Notes under the pieces: generated by a model
Seen by the model: only the letters and a program-made list of their open reading frames with translations
The model's database searches: none
What the model was told of the DNA's origin: nothing
Part shown: piece after piece, positions 11,760-21,458 of the stretch
Numbering within the stretch: the stretch's first letter is position 1
How the letters are laid out: each line of letters begins with the position of its first letter
Translations under genes and position numbers: made by a program
Assembly: GCF_011075055.1 (NCBI RefSeq)
Contig: NC_058153.1
Coordinates: 6,138,001-6,202,000 of the forward strand
Source of the DNA: Mangifera indica
Lineage: Eukaryota; Streptophyta; Magnoliopsida; Sapindales; Anacardiaceae
DNA length: 64,000 bases
Direction: 5' to 3'

Positions 11760-12600
11760 TGCATTTTACATTTGGCCAAAACCAACACTGATTTGGAAAA
11801 TGCCCCTTTTTTTTGCAATGAGGACAAAGGTTGTATTTTCCCTTTTTCTATCCACTTTTTGAAACTTCGCTGCTATGTTTACCTTTATCTCCTCCTTTCT
11901 CAAAGTAATTTTTCTTACTGGAATTATATCCAGATTTCTTCTCATACAACTTGGCATTAAAAGCTCTTTCGACTGACTCCTCTTGTCTAAGTGCTTTTTT
12001 TTTATCCTGAGCTTTTAGAGCATTGATTACTTCTGATATAGTGAGCTCAGAAAAACTTTTTGTATCCTCAAGTGAGGATATTTTTGACTCATATCTCTCA
12101 GGAATACTAACAAGTACTTTCTCAACTATTCTCTGATCAGTTAAAGTCTCTCCAAACAATCTAATTTGGTTGACAATTTTCATTGCTCTATCAGCATACT
12201 CTTGAATAGTCTTCGTCTCCTTCATCTTCAACACTTCGAATTCTCTTCTTAAGTTCAAAACTAACATCTGTTTTGAATGTTCACTTCCTATGGAGTCTTC
12301 CCTTAGCCTATACCAAGCTTGTTTAGCTGTCTCACAGGCCACAATCTTGGAGAAGACAACATCTATAACAGCTTGGTGTATCACAGACAAAGCTCTGGGT
12401 GCTTTGGCCACTTCATCCTCATGCATCCTCAACTGATTCAAAGTAGGATTCGGTCCTAAAAGAGGTGGTTCCCTTTCCTCCTCAACATATTGCCACAGGC
12501 TAGCACCTCTCAAGTAAGCTTTCATCTTAACAGCCCAGATATGGTAGTTTTCTCCATTATAAACTGGAGGTGACATGGAAGAAGAAGATGTTGAAGCCAT
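11760..12600 (-). pseudogene. Copia gag with zinc knuckle
   Basis: Start codon at 12598-12600. The protein begins MASTSSSSMSPPVYNGENYH and continues WAVKMKAYLRG, MKETKTIQEYADRAMKIVNQ and IVEKVLVSIPERYESKISSLE, the UBN2-type capsid of copia elements. The basic tail ends at 11848. The zinc-knuckle region ([12 protein letters not shown]) lies in another frame at about 11790-11830, after a frameshift. The body of gag is otherwise uninterrupted over 250 codons, in line with the young LTRs. Confidence 0.9.
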
Positions 12601-12678
12601 AAATTTTTAGAAAAAACACAGTTCAAGGAATTGTTATTTTTTTAGCCTTCAACCACACAGCCCTTTAAGAACAATAAA

Positions 12679-12690
12679 GCTCTGATACCA
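12679..12690 (-). other. Primer-binding site of the copia element
   Basis: On the minus strand TGGTATCAGAGC directly follows the 5' LTR (which ends CA). It is complementary to the 3' end of initiator tRNA-Met. Confidence 0.9.
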
Positions 12691-13028
12691 TGTTGTCAAG
12701 TATAAGAATGAAAGAAGATCAGGAGTATTAAAATGCTGAACAAATGATCAAGTGATGGATTAAGAGAGTTACGCCAAAGCAGAGTTGTAAAGTGAAGGAA
12801 AACTTGAAAAAAATAGGAAGATTTGAGAGAATTTTTTGCTGTATTTTTCTGCTACTTTTCGTTCATAATACAAGGCTTTTTAACATCACTAAACAATGAA
12901 GCCATGCTTACATTAAATGCAAACCATACTTGACTGAGCAAAAGTACCAAAAATTATGGATCATCACACATTCTAAAGTTCAACTGCCTTGAATAAGTAA
13001 AATACAAAAATAACCTCAATATTTAACA
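12691..13028 (-). repeat. 5' LTR of the copia element
   Basis: 338 bp, TG to CA, the partner of 8310-8647. It differs at about five sites, for example GATGG against GACGG and GCCAAAG against GCCGGAG. As the 5' LTR it would carry the element's promoter, transcribing toward lower coordinates. Confidence 0.95.
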
Positions 13029-13243
13029 TCATATAAGCTGTTCCATTATCTGCAGGCTTTGTTGGTCTGGTACTTCCTAAGGACGATTGACGATTAAATC
13101 TTGAAATTCATCACTAGATGATAATATGTTTAAACTTTGATCATATGGAGGCCTAGAGTTCTTTTATATTGCTTATTCCTTCTGGAGGCAAGAAATAGTT
13201 TTAAGACTATATCCATTTCAATATTCTGTCACCTCAACTGCAG

Positions 13244-13754
13244 ATTGTCATGCCAAGATTGAACTGGAGGTGGTTACTTGCACTGTCCTCTGTTCCATCT
13301 TTTGTTGTGCCTTTTCTTCTTGGTATTTCACTGGAATCTCCAAGGTATCTATGCATCAAAGGTAAAACAGCCAATGCACTTCATGTTCTGGAATACGTGG
13401 CATAACTGAACGGACAAAAACTCCCAAACAGCATGCTTGTTTCCAATAAAACTGTATGGGATGAAAAATTTGCTACTCCTAAACATGTTCATCTTCTTAC
13501 ATTAGATATCAATAAAACCACGCAGGCAAAATCTGGCTTCTCAACATTTCTCATGCTATTCTCACCAAAATTAATTAGAACAACTGTTCTTCTGTCAATT
13601 TTACTCTTTGGAAATTCATTTGCATATTATGCAATTGTATTGTTTGTCTCCGAGCTTAGCAGTGCAAAGAAAACTTGTAGCTCAATTGTGCTACTTGCAA
13701 AAAATCTCCAGAGCTTTAGCCTCTACATAGATTCATTCGTCACTAGCTTGGCAA
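13244..13754 (+). pseudogene. OCT7-like pseudogene exon 3
   Basis: Acceptor ACTGCAG/ATTGTC, then IVMPRLNWRWLLALSSVPS and LGISLESPRYLCIKGKTANA. An in-frame TAA follows VLEYVA near 13404. The frame then continues LNGQKLPNS, TTVLLSILLFGNSFAYYAIV and YIDSFVTSLA. The donor GCAA/GTACTT at 13755 joins exon 4 in frame. It encodes the large cytoplasmic loop and following membrane spans. Confidence 0.88.
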
Positions 13755-13828
13755 GTACTTTTTTCTAATGAGTTCCATATTATGATTTTGTGTTTGCAAT
13801 TTTCATTTGACATGAGATTCTCTTGCAG

Positions 13829-15040
13829 AGGTTCCTGGACTTCTTTTATTGGCAATTCTAGTCGATAAGGGTGGTCGCAAGCCTTCTATTTTGATTATAT
13901 TCACCTTAGCATTCATTATTATTTTGTCGGGAGAAGGACTATTTCCCACCCAACTTTTGATGCATTTTCAAATTGGCACCCACGATAGATGAAAATCCAG
14001 TTTTCCCACCTGTGACCAAACTGCCGTCCAATTTTTCAGTTAGGGACAAGGGCAAAATCGTCATTTGCTATTTAAAACCTTAAAACTTTTAAATTTTACC
14101 GTTTCCCCCCTCCAGGTTTTAAAAACTAATAACTAACCCATCCTCAAAGTTTGAAAAGTTTAATTTCACCCCTGGGGTTTGCTCCTTCTCCGGCCACCAT
14201 TGACGGTCGACGCATTCGACGATCTCCCATCTCTGACTACAAAGGACGATGAAGGACGACCCTTCGTCACCCAGATCTGGACGACGAAGCGTCGTCCAGA
14301 TCTGGAAGAACAGACGAAGGACAATGCTTCGTCATCCTTCGTCGTCGCATCTTCCAGATGCGACGAGCCACGAAGAGAGAAGAGAAGAGACCTTCGTCGA
14401 AGCAGACATCGCAGATCTGGACGACGAGCGACGAAGGGAGGTCTCTTCATCGCATCGTGCGACGAAGAGATCTCTGTCTCTTCGTCGCACCACCGTCGTC
14501 GCACCAGGAGAAGGAGGAGGCCGGTGACGACGCCGGAGAAGACGTCGGGAGATGAGGTTGAAGAATGGGGGTGAAATGCTAGTTTTGAAAGTTATGGGGG
14601 GCGGCTGTATTTTGAAAAATATGGAAACCCTAGGTTTGGGGGTGAAAATGTTAGTTTTTAAAGTTTAAAAACTTTAGGTAAGGTGAAAATGTTAGTTTCT
14701 AAAACCTAAGGGGGGTGAATGGTTAAACCCTCACATCAATTTTGAGAAATTAAATTAAGGGGTATTTTAGTCATTTCATCTAACAAGGGTAAAATGGACA
14801 TTTTACCCTTATGCAAATAGATATCATCCATTTTAACAGCTCATGGGTGGGAAAACTGGATTTTCATCTGCCGTGGGTGCCAATTTGAAAATGCATCAAA
14901 AGATGGGTGGGAAATAGTCCTTCTCCCTTATTTTGCCATTGATTATCGATTAGTCCAATATTTTAAGAACAAGCTTATTATTCATAAATCGCATGTGTGC
15001 TATAGGAACCTTCACAATCTCTTTTATATATGCCTCAGAG
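13829..15040 (+). pseudogene. OCT7-like pseudogene exon 4, split by a foldback element
   Basis: Part one (13829-13928) reads VPGLLLLAILVDKGGRKPSI, then FTLAFIIIL. Part two (14938-15040) reads PLIID-stop-SNILRTSLLF and CAIGTFTISFIYASE, followed by the donor GAG/GTAAGC. Removing the 999-bp insertion with one target copy restores a continuous frame, with only one TAG stop remaining. Confidence 0.85.
13929..14927. mobile_element. 999-bp foldback Mutator-like element
   Basis: The ends are exact inverted repeats for the first 19 bases (GGGAGAAGGACTATTTCCC), and about 80 bp of TIR match with few differences (CAAATTGGCACCCACG in both). Flanking TTATTTTGTC (13919-13928) and TTATTTTGCC (14928-14937) form a 9-10 bp target duplication typical of Mutator-like elements. 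The interior is GC-rich, full of CTTCGTC/GACGAAG motifs that can pair with each other, and yields Arg-rich spurious ORFs. It has no transposase and is non-autonomous. Confidence 0.9.
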
Positions 15041-15130
15041 GTAAGCTCTTTAGAACTACTTACAGAACTTAATTGACTTCCAATGAACTTATTCGCCGCT
15101 AATTCTCATTTTAATTTCTCTTCCCTATAG

Positions 15131-15348
15131 TTATATTCAACTTAAATGAGGTCAACTGGCATTGGATCTGTAAACCCCATGGGAAGAATCGAAGGTATGG
15201 TTTGCCCTTTTGTTGCAGTTACACTGGTGGAGGGCTGTCATACTAAAGCTGCCATCATAGTGTTAGAAGGTGTAATAGTGATATCAGTAATATGTGTTCT
15301 ACTCATCCCATTTGAAACAAGGGGAAAGAAATTGAGTGACATTGTAAC
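15131..15348 (+). pseudogene. OCT7-like pseudogene exon 5 (C-terminus)
   Basis: Acceptor CCCTATAG/TTATAT. Codons give LYST-stop-MRSTGIGSVN; the family has a sense codon where TAA stands. Then come MVCPFVAVTLVEGCHTKAA, VISVICVLLIPFETRGKK and LSDIV. The gypsy LTR begins at 15349. Beyond the 5-bp target duplication at 21454 the original frame would have ended after a few more codons at TAA (21464-21466 region). Confidence 0.9.
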
Positions 15349-15753
15349 TGATAGGCCCCAATCAAAGCTTTGTCAAGAGTGAGAGATGAAAGTTAGTTTT
15401 GCTTAGGGTGAGAACGATCGCAAGGTTTCTTTTTAGTTGTAAAAAATAGTCTACTTCTTATTCCCTTCAAAAGAGTTTAAATACAAAAAAATAATAACAA
15501 CTTCCTAATAATTTGGACCATAAACAATAATGTCTACGTGATAGCTATTGGACCTATTCATCAGCAAGCATTACTAAGACTAATTCACGTGATAACTATT
15601 GGACCTATTCTTAAGTAAGCATTACTAACAACTTAAGACTAATTCAGCGCAGACAATGACAACATTATTCACGTGTTGCATGGCTTGTATGGCTGTCAAA
15701 TAAAGTATTTTGGATTCTTTCTTAGTACCTTTATGGACCTTTTGGGCTCATCA
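15349..15753 (-). repeat. 3' LTR of the gypsy element
   Basis: 405 bp, starting TGATAG and ending TCATCA on the plus strand. It matches 20108-20207 joined to 21139-21453. It is followed by the pyrimidine-rich tract TTACCCTCCTCTTTC, the minus-strand polypurine tract. Confidence 0.9.
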
Positions 15754-15859
15754 TTACCCTCCTCTTTCAAACAAACCTTGTTCTCAAGGTATATAAAGCG
15801 GTCCTTCAACTCTTGAGTGTTTTCCTACGTAGCCTTTTCCGCTGGAATCTTTTCCATTT

Positions 15860-16950
15860 GACCAGACTTTCTTCTACAAATTTGGAGCCAGTTTTAACCC
15901 ATCACTTATCCAATATAGTTTCAGGTTCAATGATGAAGTCCCCATCCTTAGAAATAGATGGTAATTCAGAACTGGAATCTTAAACTTCCCGTACTTGTTT
16001 CTTGAGCATTGACACATGAAAGACTGGATGTATGCATGAATTCGAAGGTAGCTTTAGTTTGTAAGGAACAGGATCTATTCTCTCTTCAATCTCATATGGT
16101 CCATAATATTGACTCGCCAGTTTTTTATAAGCTCGCCTAAATGCTGAATGTTGCTAGTAGGGCTGGAATTTGAGAAAGACCAGATCCCCTATTTGGAATT
16201 CAATATCCTTTCATTTATAATTCGTTCGTTGCTTCATCCGGTTAATAGCAGCATGCAAATTGTCTTTGAGCTGTTTGAGCATAATATCTCGAGCAGCCAA
16301 TGTTGGTCTATTTCACGAACCGAATAAGTGCCTTCATGATATTGAGGAATTGTTAGTGGTGAATGTCTATAGAAAGCCTAAAAAAGGGTCATACCGGTGG
16401 AAGCATGATAGGTGGTATTGTACCAGAATTCAGCCTAAGGTAAGAAAGAAGACGATTTACGGGGTTGGTGATAAGCAAAGCTTCGTAGGTACTATTTAAG
16501 GCACCAGTTCACAACTTCGGATTGGCCATCCATTTGGGGATGATATGTCATGCTTATCTTCAATTTAGATCCAAATAATTTGAAAAATTCTTGCCAAAAA
16601 TGGCTGAGGAAGACTGGATCTCGATCATTGATGATAGACCGTGGCATGCCATGGAGTTTAACAACACCATCGACAAACTTCTCAGCCACTGTCTTCGTTG
16701 TGTATGGATGAGATAAGGCCAGAAAATGAGCTGATTTGCTAAGTCTATCAATAATAAGAAGGATAGCGTGTTTGCCATTAGAAGGAAGGAGACTATCGAC
16801 GAAGTCCATGGTGATATCATCCATACTTGACATGGGATTGGCAGTGGTTGAAAGAGACCTGTAGGTGCTAGAGTATCAGTTTTAACGCATTGGCACACTT
16901 GGCAAGAAGCAACATAGTTTTTCACTGTGTTGTATATAAAAGACCAGTAA
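15860..16950 (-). pseudogene. Gypsy integrase with chromodomain-like C-terminus
   Basis: Zinc-binding part ASCQVCQCVKTDTLAPTGLF. The DDE core has MDFVDSLLPS and LIIDRLSKSAHFLAL (first Asp), IINDRDPVF (second Asp) and HPQMDGQSEVVN (Glu). A C-terminal region with IHPVFHVSMLKKQV follows, then WVKTGSKFVEESLVKWKRF at about 15880-15960, resembling the chromodomain-like tail of plant chromoviruses. Such tails are thought to steer integration to heterochromatin. Frameshifts and stops break the reading several times. Confidence 0.8.
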
Positions 16951-17021
16951 AATTGCTGAGCTATTCATTTATAGGTTCGGACTACTCCAGAATGTCCTCT
17001 TATGGTGGAATCATGGAATTC

Positions 17022-18563
17022 CTATAATAATTGTTTAATAGTGGCAGAGTTAGAAGGAACTACAACACGATTTTTGTAATATACCAGATTATTACGCCAT
17101 AGGTAACGAAAGCCTGGATTGTCATGTGCTTGTTGTTTAATTTTTTGAATGTAAGGGTCACTTTTGGCCTCAGATTTGATGGTATCCCAAATATGAGCTT
17201 GAGAGACAACTAGTGCATCAAGGCTAGGGGCACCTCCTACTCGTGACAAGGCATCAACTGCATTATTCTCTTTGCCTGGTTTGTATATGATTTCATAATC
17301 CTAACCCAACAGTTTGGAAACTCATTTTTATTGTTCTGGTGTAGTGATGCGCTGCTTAAGCAAATATTTGAGATTGCGTTGATATGTTTTAATGTAAAAT
17401 TTTCTGCCAAGCAAATAAGGTTGCCAAGTTTGAATTGCTTGAACTATTGCTAGCATCTCCTTGGCATATGTAGACCAAGATCATTTGGTGATACCTAACG
17501 ATCTACTCATGTATGCAATGGGTTTGCCTTGTTGAGTAAGAGTCACTCATATTCCATCACCCGAAGCATCAGACTCAATGATAAATGGTTCATTGAAATT
17601 CAGTATTACAAGTATTGGTGTTGTAATCATAGCTTGTTTGAGATGTTGAAAAGCACGGTCAGCCTCGTCATTCCACCCGAATTTTCCTTTCTTTAAAAAA
17701 TCTGTTAAAGTTCGAGCTATAATACCATAGGCCCAAACAAATTTCTGATAGTAACCTGTATGGCCTAAAAATCCACACAACTCAGAATTATTAGTTGGCC
17801 TAGGCCATTCAAGCACAACTTTTATTTTGCCTTAATCCACTTTAACGCCTTACGAAGTAGTAATATGACCCAAATATTCTAACTCTTATCGTCCAAATGC
17901 ACATTTACTCAATTTAAGAAAAAACTGATCCTGCTTTAATAATTCAAAGGCTGTTTTAACATGTTCAGGGTGCATGGTCCAATTGGGGCTATATATTAAG
18001 ATGTCATAAAAAAAAACTAGCACAAATTTTCGAAGATAAGAGCGGAATATGGAGTTCATAATGGCTTGAAAAGTATAGGGGGCATTACAAAGGCCAAAGG
18101 GCATAACTAAATATTCATAATGACCATTGTGAGTGCGAAATGCAGTTTTAGGAACATGTAAGGGATGTACTCATACCTGATGGAATATAGCCCTTAAATT
18201 AAGTTGGTGAAATAGGAGGCTGCATAGAGCTCATCCGACATATCGTCAACCATGGGTATGGGAAATTTGTCTTTGATGGTCACCGCATTAAGCGCTCTAT
18301 AATCAGTGCAAAATCACCATGTACAATCTTTTTTTTTTAACCAATAAAACAGAAAAAGAAAAAGGGCTAGTACTGGGTCATATGAACCCGAATTGTAACA
18401 TGTCATGAACCTGTTTTTTAATTTCAGCCTTTTGAAAATAGACGTACTTGTAGGGTCTGACATTGACAAGCTCAGTTTTTTCCTTCAAATTGATATGGTA
18501 GTCTATTTCTCGAATGGGTGGTAGTTCTTTGAGCTCCTGGAATATGGCTTCAAATTGTTGCAT
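17022..18563 (-). pseudogene. Gypsy reverse transcriptase and RNase H remnants
   Basis: The RT start has ELPPIREIDYHINLKEKTEL (18563-18378). The palm has MPFGLCNAPYTFQAIMNSIF and a damaged catalytic box VLVFFYDILIYS (one Asp to Tyr). The connection and RNase H part has LCGFLGHTGYYQKFV, FGWNDEADRAFQHLKQAM and FIIESDASGDGI. The 17022-17249 segment is the linker toward integrase (DPYIQKIKQQAHDNPGF). The pieces lie in different frames with stops between them. Confidence 0.85.
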
Positions 18564-18739
18564 GTCTGGATGAACTTGCTATGATGAGGAGACAACTGAA
18601 GTTTGAAGACATATTGCAAATATTGTGCTCTTAGATCGAATGCTTTTAGAAATAGCTTTTAGTGATGTGCACCAAATTGCTTGATTATCAATGCCTTATA
18701 TTTTGTGAAGTTGATTACCCTATGTAAACTCCATAGTTA

Positions 18740-19025
18740 ATTGTTTCCAATTGCATGTCACTGTTCCCAACAGCTCCATCCAATGGTTCCTAATACCAGA
18801 TCCAGGCCACTTAAGGGTAAGGCATATAATGTAAGAACAAATGGGATGCCCTAGATTAGAATTGACACATCCTCATATCTCTTTTGACAGGTCAATGACC
18901 CACCGTTAGTTATTTTTATAGTAAAAGGCTCTGTACGGCTCCACTGGTAATTGCAAGATATTAGCCACCCTTTCATTAATGAAATTGTGAGTAGGCCCAC
19001 TATCATGAGGACAACCATTTCATGG
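18740..19025 (-). pseudogene. Gypsy aspartic protease remnant
   Basis: On the minus strand a frame gives DSGPTHNFINERVANILQLP, then EPFTIKITNGGSLTCQ-like sequence and FVLTLYALPLSGLDLVLGT, the plant gypsy protease pattern. The D-S-G triplet is present but reached only after a frameshift, and TAG/TGA stops interrupt the C-terminal half. Confidence 0.7.
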
Positions 19026-19129
19026 TTACCGAGCCAATCTATGCCTTTAGCTGTATAGCTCGATTTGTGGCCTAATCGGATAAAGTATGGAAGGATATTT
19101 TAGGTTCGTCATCATCGAGACTATCATTA

Positions 19130-20085
19130 CAACTTTCTAATAGGAGGGGTTGAAGGTCATGACACTTATGGCCAAGAGTAAATTTCTCGTCTTAGTTGAA
19201 GCAAAGTCTCTGGGCTCTATGTTTTTGCATCTCTTCCCAAGATACATGTTTCACTAGAGTTGACGTCTTAATTGTCGTTGTAGTTGCCAGTTCGTTTGTT
19301 TGAGTGGGAGGTTTAGTAAACTTTCATTATCGGTGTAGTTGGTTATCCTTCATTCGGGCTAAGCTATTTGCTTCCTTTAAAGACTGTGGCTTGAACATGC
19401 GAATCCCATTAGCTATATCAACCTTTAGTCCCCTTATGAATGTCCTAACCAAAGCCCTTTGCATCTATCCTTGGACTCGATTTTCAAGTTGCTTAAACTC
19501 CTTTTGATAATCCCTCAAAGAGCTAACTTGTTTGATTTTTGACAAGGCCTCAGCGAAATCTTCATAATCAGTGGGACCAAATCGGGCCTATAGTTCCTCG
19601 ATGAATAACTCCCATGTTACCTCTCTGCTTTCTTCATTATAGGCCCGACGTAGCCATTGCCACCATTGGTTCATTTCGCCTTCTAAATGAAAGGATGCCA
19701 ATAAAACTTTCTGGGCTTCTAACGTGCCTTAATATTCAAAGAATTGTTCCACTCAGTTAAACCATTTGGTAGGATCATCACCAGAATATCTGGGAAACTC
19801 AAGCTTAGCCAGCTTGGATGAGAACTGTGACCATCTGTTGGCGGTAGCATCACAAGTCTTCTCTCTTGACTCACAGAGTCGACTGGTGGAAGAATTTCCC
19901 TAACGTTCACTAATGTTCTTTAAAAGAGATTCATGCTTAGAGAGTAAGACTTCAGACAGTTTGCTGATGGAATCTTCGAGATGGTGTAATCTATCGACCA
20001 TGCTAAGCTTCATACGGGAGAAACTCTCTTGTAGTCCACCAAGACTAGCTTCAAGATTCTCAATCTGTTCCTTGTTAGTTGCCAT
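19130..20085 (-). pseudogene. Gypsy gag remnant with zinc knuckle
   Basis: The N-terminus begins at the ATG near 20083-20085 (MATNKEQIENLEASLGGLQE), a predicted coiled-coil-like stretch ending SERLLKN-like sequence near 19905. The capsid part follows in broken frames, with PKWFNWVEQFFEY-type sequence around 19720-19780. The zinc knuckle CFN-stop-DEKFTLGHKC at about 19160-19205 has a stop replacing the second cysteine. Confidence 0.7.
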
Positions 20086-20092
20086 CGTGATA

Positions 20093-20104
20093 GCTCTGAT
20101 ACCA
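20093..20104 (-). other. Primer-binding site of the gypsy element
   Basis: The minus strand reads TGGTATCAGAGC, initiator tRNA-Met complementary, three bases from the inner end of the 5' LTR at 20108. Confidence 0.85.
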
Positions 20105-20107
20105 ATA

Positions 20108-21453
20108 AGATAGCTCCCAATCAAAGCTTCATCAAGAGTAAGAGATGAAAGTTAGTTCTGCTTAGGGTGAGAACGACTGTAAGGTTTCTTTTTAGTTGTA
20201 AAAAATAGGCCAAAAGACTATTTCCCACCCAAGGTTTGATGTTTTCTCAAATATCCACCTTTTAACTATGGAAACACCAAACACCCACCCATGGCCGGTT
20301 AAATTTAACAAAACCTTAACGCCTAAAAATTTTATCTCTTTTTACCCCCTAAACTTTAAAAACTAAAATTTTTCCTCAGCCTAAGTTTTAAAAAATGGCA
20401 GTTTCACCCTAGAGTTTTGTTTTGAAATCTCTGACGATATCTCCGACTCCATTGCCGACAGCCTCTCCCTCCAAAAGCATCATCTCCTTTCGATGATCTT
20501 TTTCCTCTCATTTGAACGTTCGATCGATGTCGGAGAAGCCTTGGGAGACAAAGAACTTCATCGGGAAAGACAAAGTTCTTCGTCTTTAGAGAAGAAGATG
20601 AAGTTGTCGTCTTCGTCTAGGAAGACGATGGGAAGATAATCGTCTTCCCAAACGAAGACGAGGGAAGACGATGGGAAGATGACCATCTTCCCAGACGAAG
20701 ACGACAGCTTCGTCTTCATCTGGGAAGACGAAGAACTTCATCTTCCTCGACGAAGTTCTTCGTCTCCCAAGGCTTCTCCGATATCGATCAAACGTCCAAA
20801 TAGGAGAAAAGAGATCGTTGAAAGGAGAGGATGCTTTTGAAAGGAGAGGTCGTCGGTAATAGAGCCGGAGATGTCGTCAGAGATTTCAAAACGAAATCCT
20901 AGGGTGAAACTGTCATTTTTTAAAACTTAGGCTGAGGGAAAATTTTAGTTTTTAAAGTTTTGAGAGGCAAAAAGAGATTATATTTTAGTTTATTTTTTAA
21001 TATTATAGAGAAAATGACGATTTTACCCTTACCACTGTTAATTTTAATTGCTCATGGGTGGGTGTTTGGTGTTTTCATAATTAAAGGGTGGATATTTGAG
21101 AAAACATCAAACCTTGGGTGGGAAGTAGTCATTTGGCCTAAAAATAGTCTGCTTCTTATTCCCTTCAAAAGAGTTTAAATACAAAAAAATAATAACAACT
21201 TCCTAATAATTTGGACTATAAACAATAACGCCTACGTGATAGCTACTGGACCTATTCATCAGCAAGCATTACTAAGACTAATTCACGTGATAACTACTGG
21301 ACCTATTCTTAAGCAAGCATTACTAACAATTTAAGACTAATTCAGCGTAGACGACGACAAAAGCATTATTCACGCGTTGCATGGCTTGTATGGTTGTCAA
21401 ATAATGTATTTTGATTCTTTCTTAGCACCCTTGTGGACCTTCTGGGCTCATCA
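20108..21453 (-). repeat. 5' LTR of the gypsy element, split by a foldback element
   Basis: 20108-20207 plus 21139-21453 correspond to the left LTR at 15349-15753. The split point lies in GTTGTAAAAAATA/GTCTGCTTC, uninterrupted in the left LTR at about 15437-15458. Confidence 0.9.
20208..21138. mobile_element. 931-bp foldback Mutator-like element nested in an LTR
   Basis: Starts GGCCAAAAGACTATTTCCCA and ends with the inverted form (...GTAGTCATTTGGCC). The target duplication is TAAAAAATA (20199-20207) and TAAAAATA (21139-21146), confirmed by the empty site in the other LTR. Inverted repeat extends through nearly the whole element: the left-arm phrase GTCGGAGAAGCCTTGGGAGA (about 20529) is mirrored on the right at about 20763-20785, and GAAATCTCTGACGA mirrors the right-hand TCGTCAGAGATTTC. 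The loop is rich in GAAGACGAAG/CTTCGTCTTC. It has no transposase gene. Confidence 0.93.
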
Positions 21454-21458
21454 GTAAA

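Larger units (their letters stand above)
8310..13028 (-). mobile_element. Ty1/copia LTR retrotransposon, young, inserted in the transporter intron
   Basis: Minus-strand element with two 338-bp LTRs (8310-8647 and 12691-13028) that differ at only about five positions by eye. The tRNA-iMet-type primer-binding site lies at 12679-12690 and the purine tract at 8648-8661. Target duplications are TTATA (8305-8309) and TCATA (13029-13033). Domain order on the minus strand is gag, protease, integrase, RT and RNase H, which defines copia. The internal region has several stops and frame changes, so this copy is recent yet coding-defective, probably mobilised by proteins supplied in trans. Confidence 0.95.
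6691..15348 (+). pseudogene. Organic cation/carnitine transporter 7-like pseudogene (MFS, SV2-like), five exons
   Basis: Five exon-like blocks give, in order, the sequence of a plant OCT7/NiaP-type major facilitator. Landmarks are MVEQRHVYTVDEAL at the N-terminus, [53 protein letters not shown], a late LVDKGGRKPS loop, and VEGCHTKAA then PFETRGKKLSD at the C-terminus. Plant homologues are plasma- or vesicle-membrane transporters with about 12 membrane spans. The copy is dead: a frameshift and TGA in exon 1, TAA in exon 3, TAG in exon 4 and TAA in exon 5. It also carries four transposon insertions, one within exon 4 and one in the final codons. Several GT/AG splice sites survive, so it decayed from an intron-bearing gene and is not a retrocopy. 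Family assignment rests on remembered sequence features and is strong; the exact paralogue is not certain. Confidence 0.85.
15349..21453 (-). mobile_element. Chromovirus-type Ty3/gypsy LTR retrotransposon with nested element
   Basis: Left LTR 15349-15753 and right LTR 20108-21453, the latter split by a 931-bp insertion. The primer-binding site is at 20093-20104 and the pyrimidine tract after the left LTR at 15754-15768. Flanking GTAAC (15344-15348) and GTAAA (21454-21458) are target duplications. Domain order on the minus strand is gag, protease, RT, RNase H, integrase and a chromodomain-like tail. All frames are fragmented by stops, and the LTRs have diverged visibly more than those of the copia element, so this insertion is older. 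Confidence 0.93.

Noticed and set aside
14166..14574. Several overlapping Arg/Ser-rich ORFs on both strands
   Set aside because: They come from the GC-rich GACGAAG/CTTCGTC core of a foldback element. All frames are open by composition, and none shows a domain.
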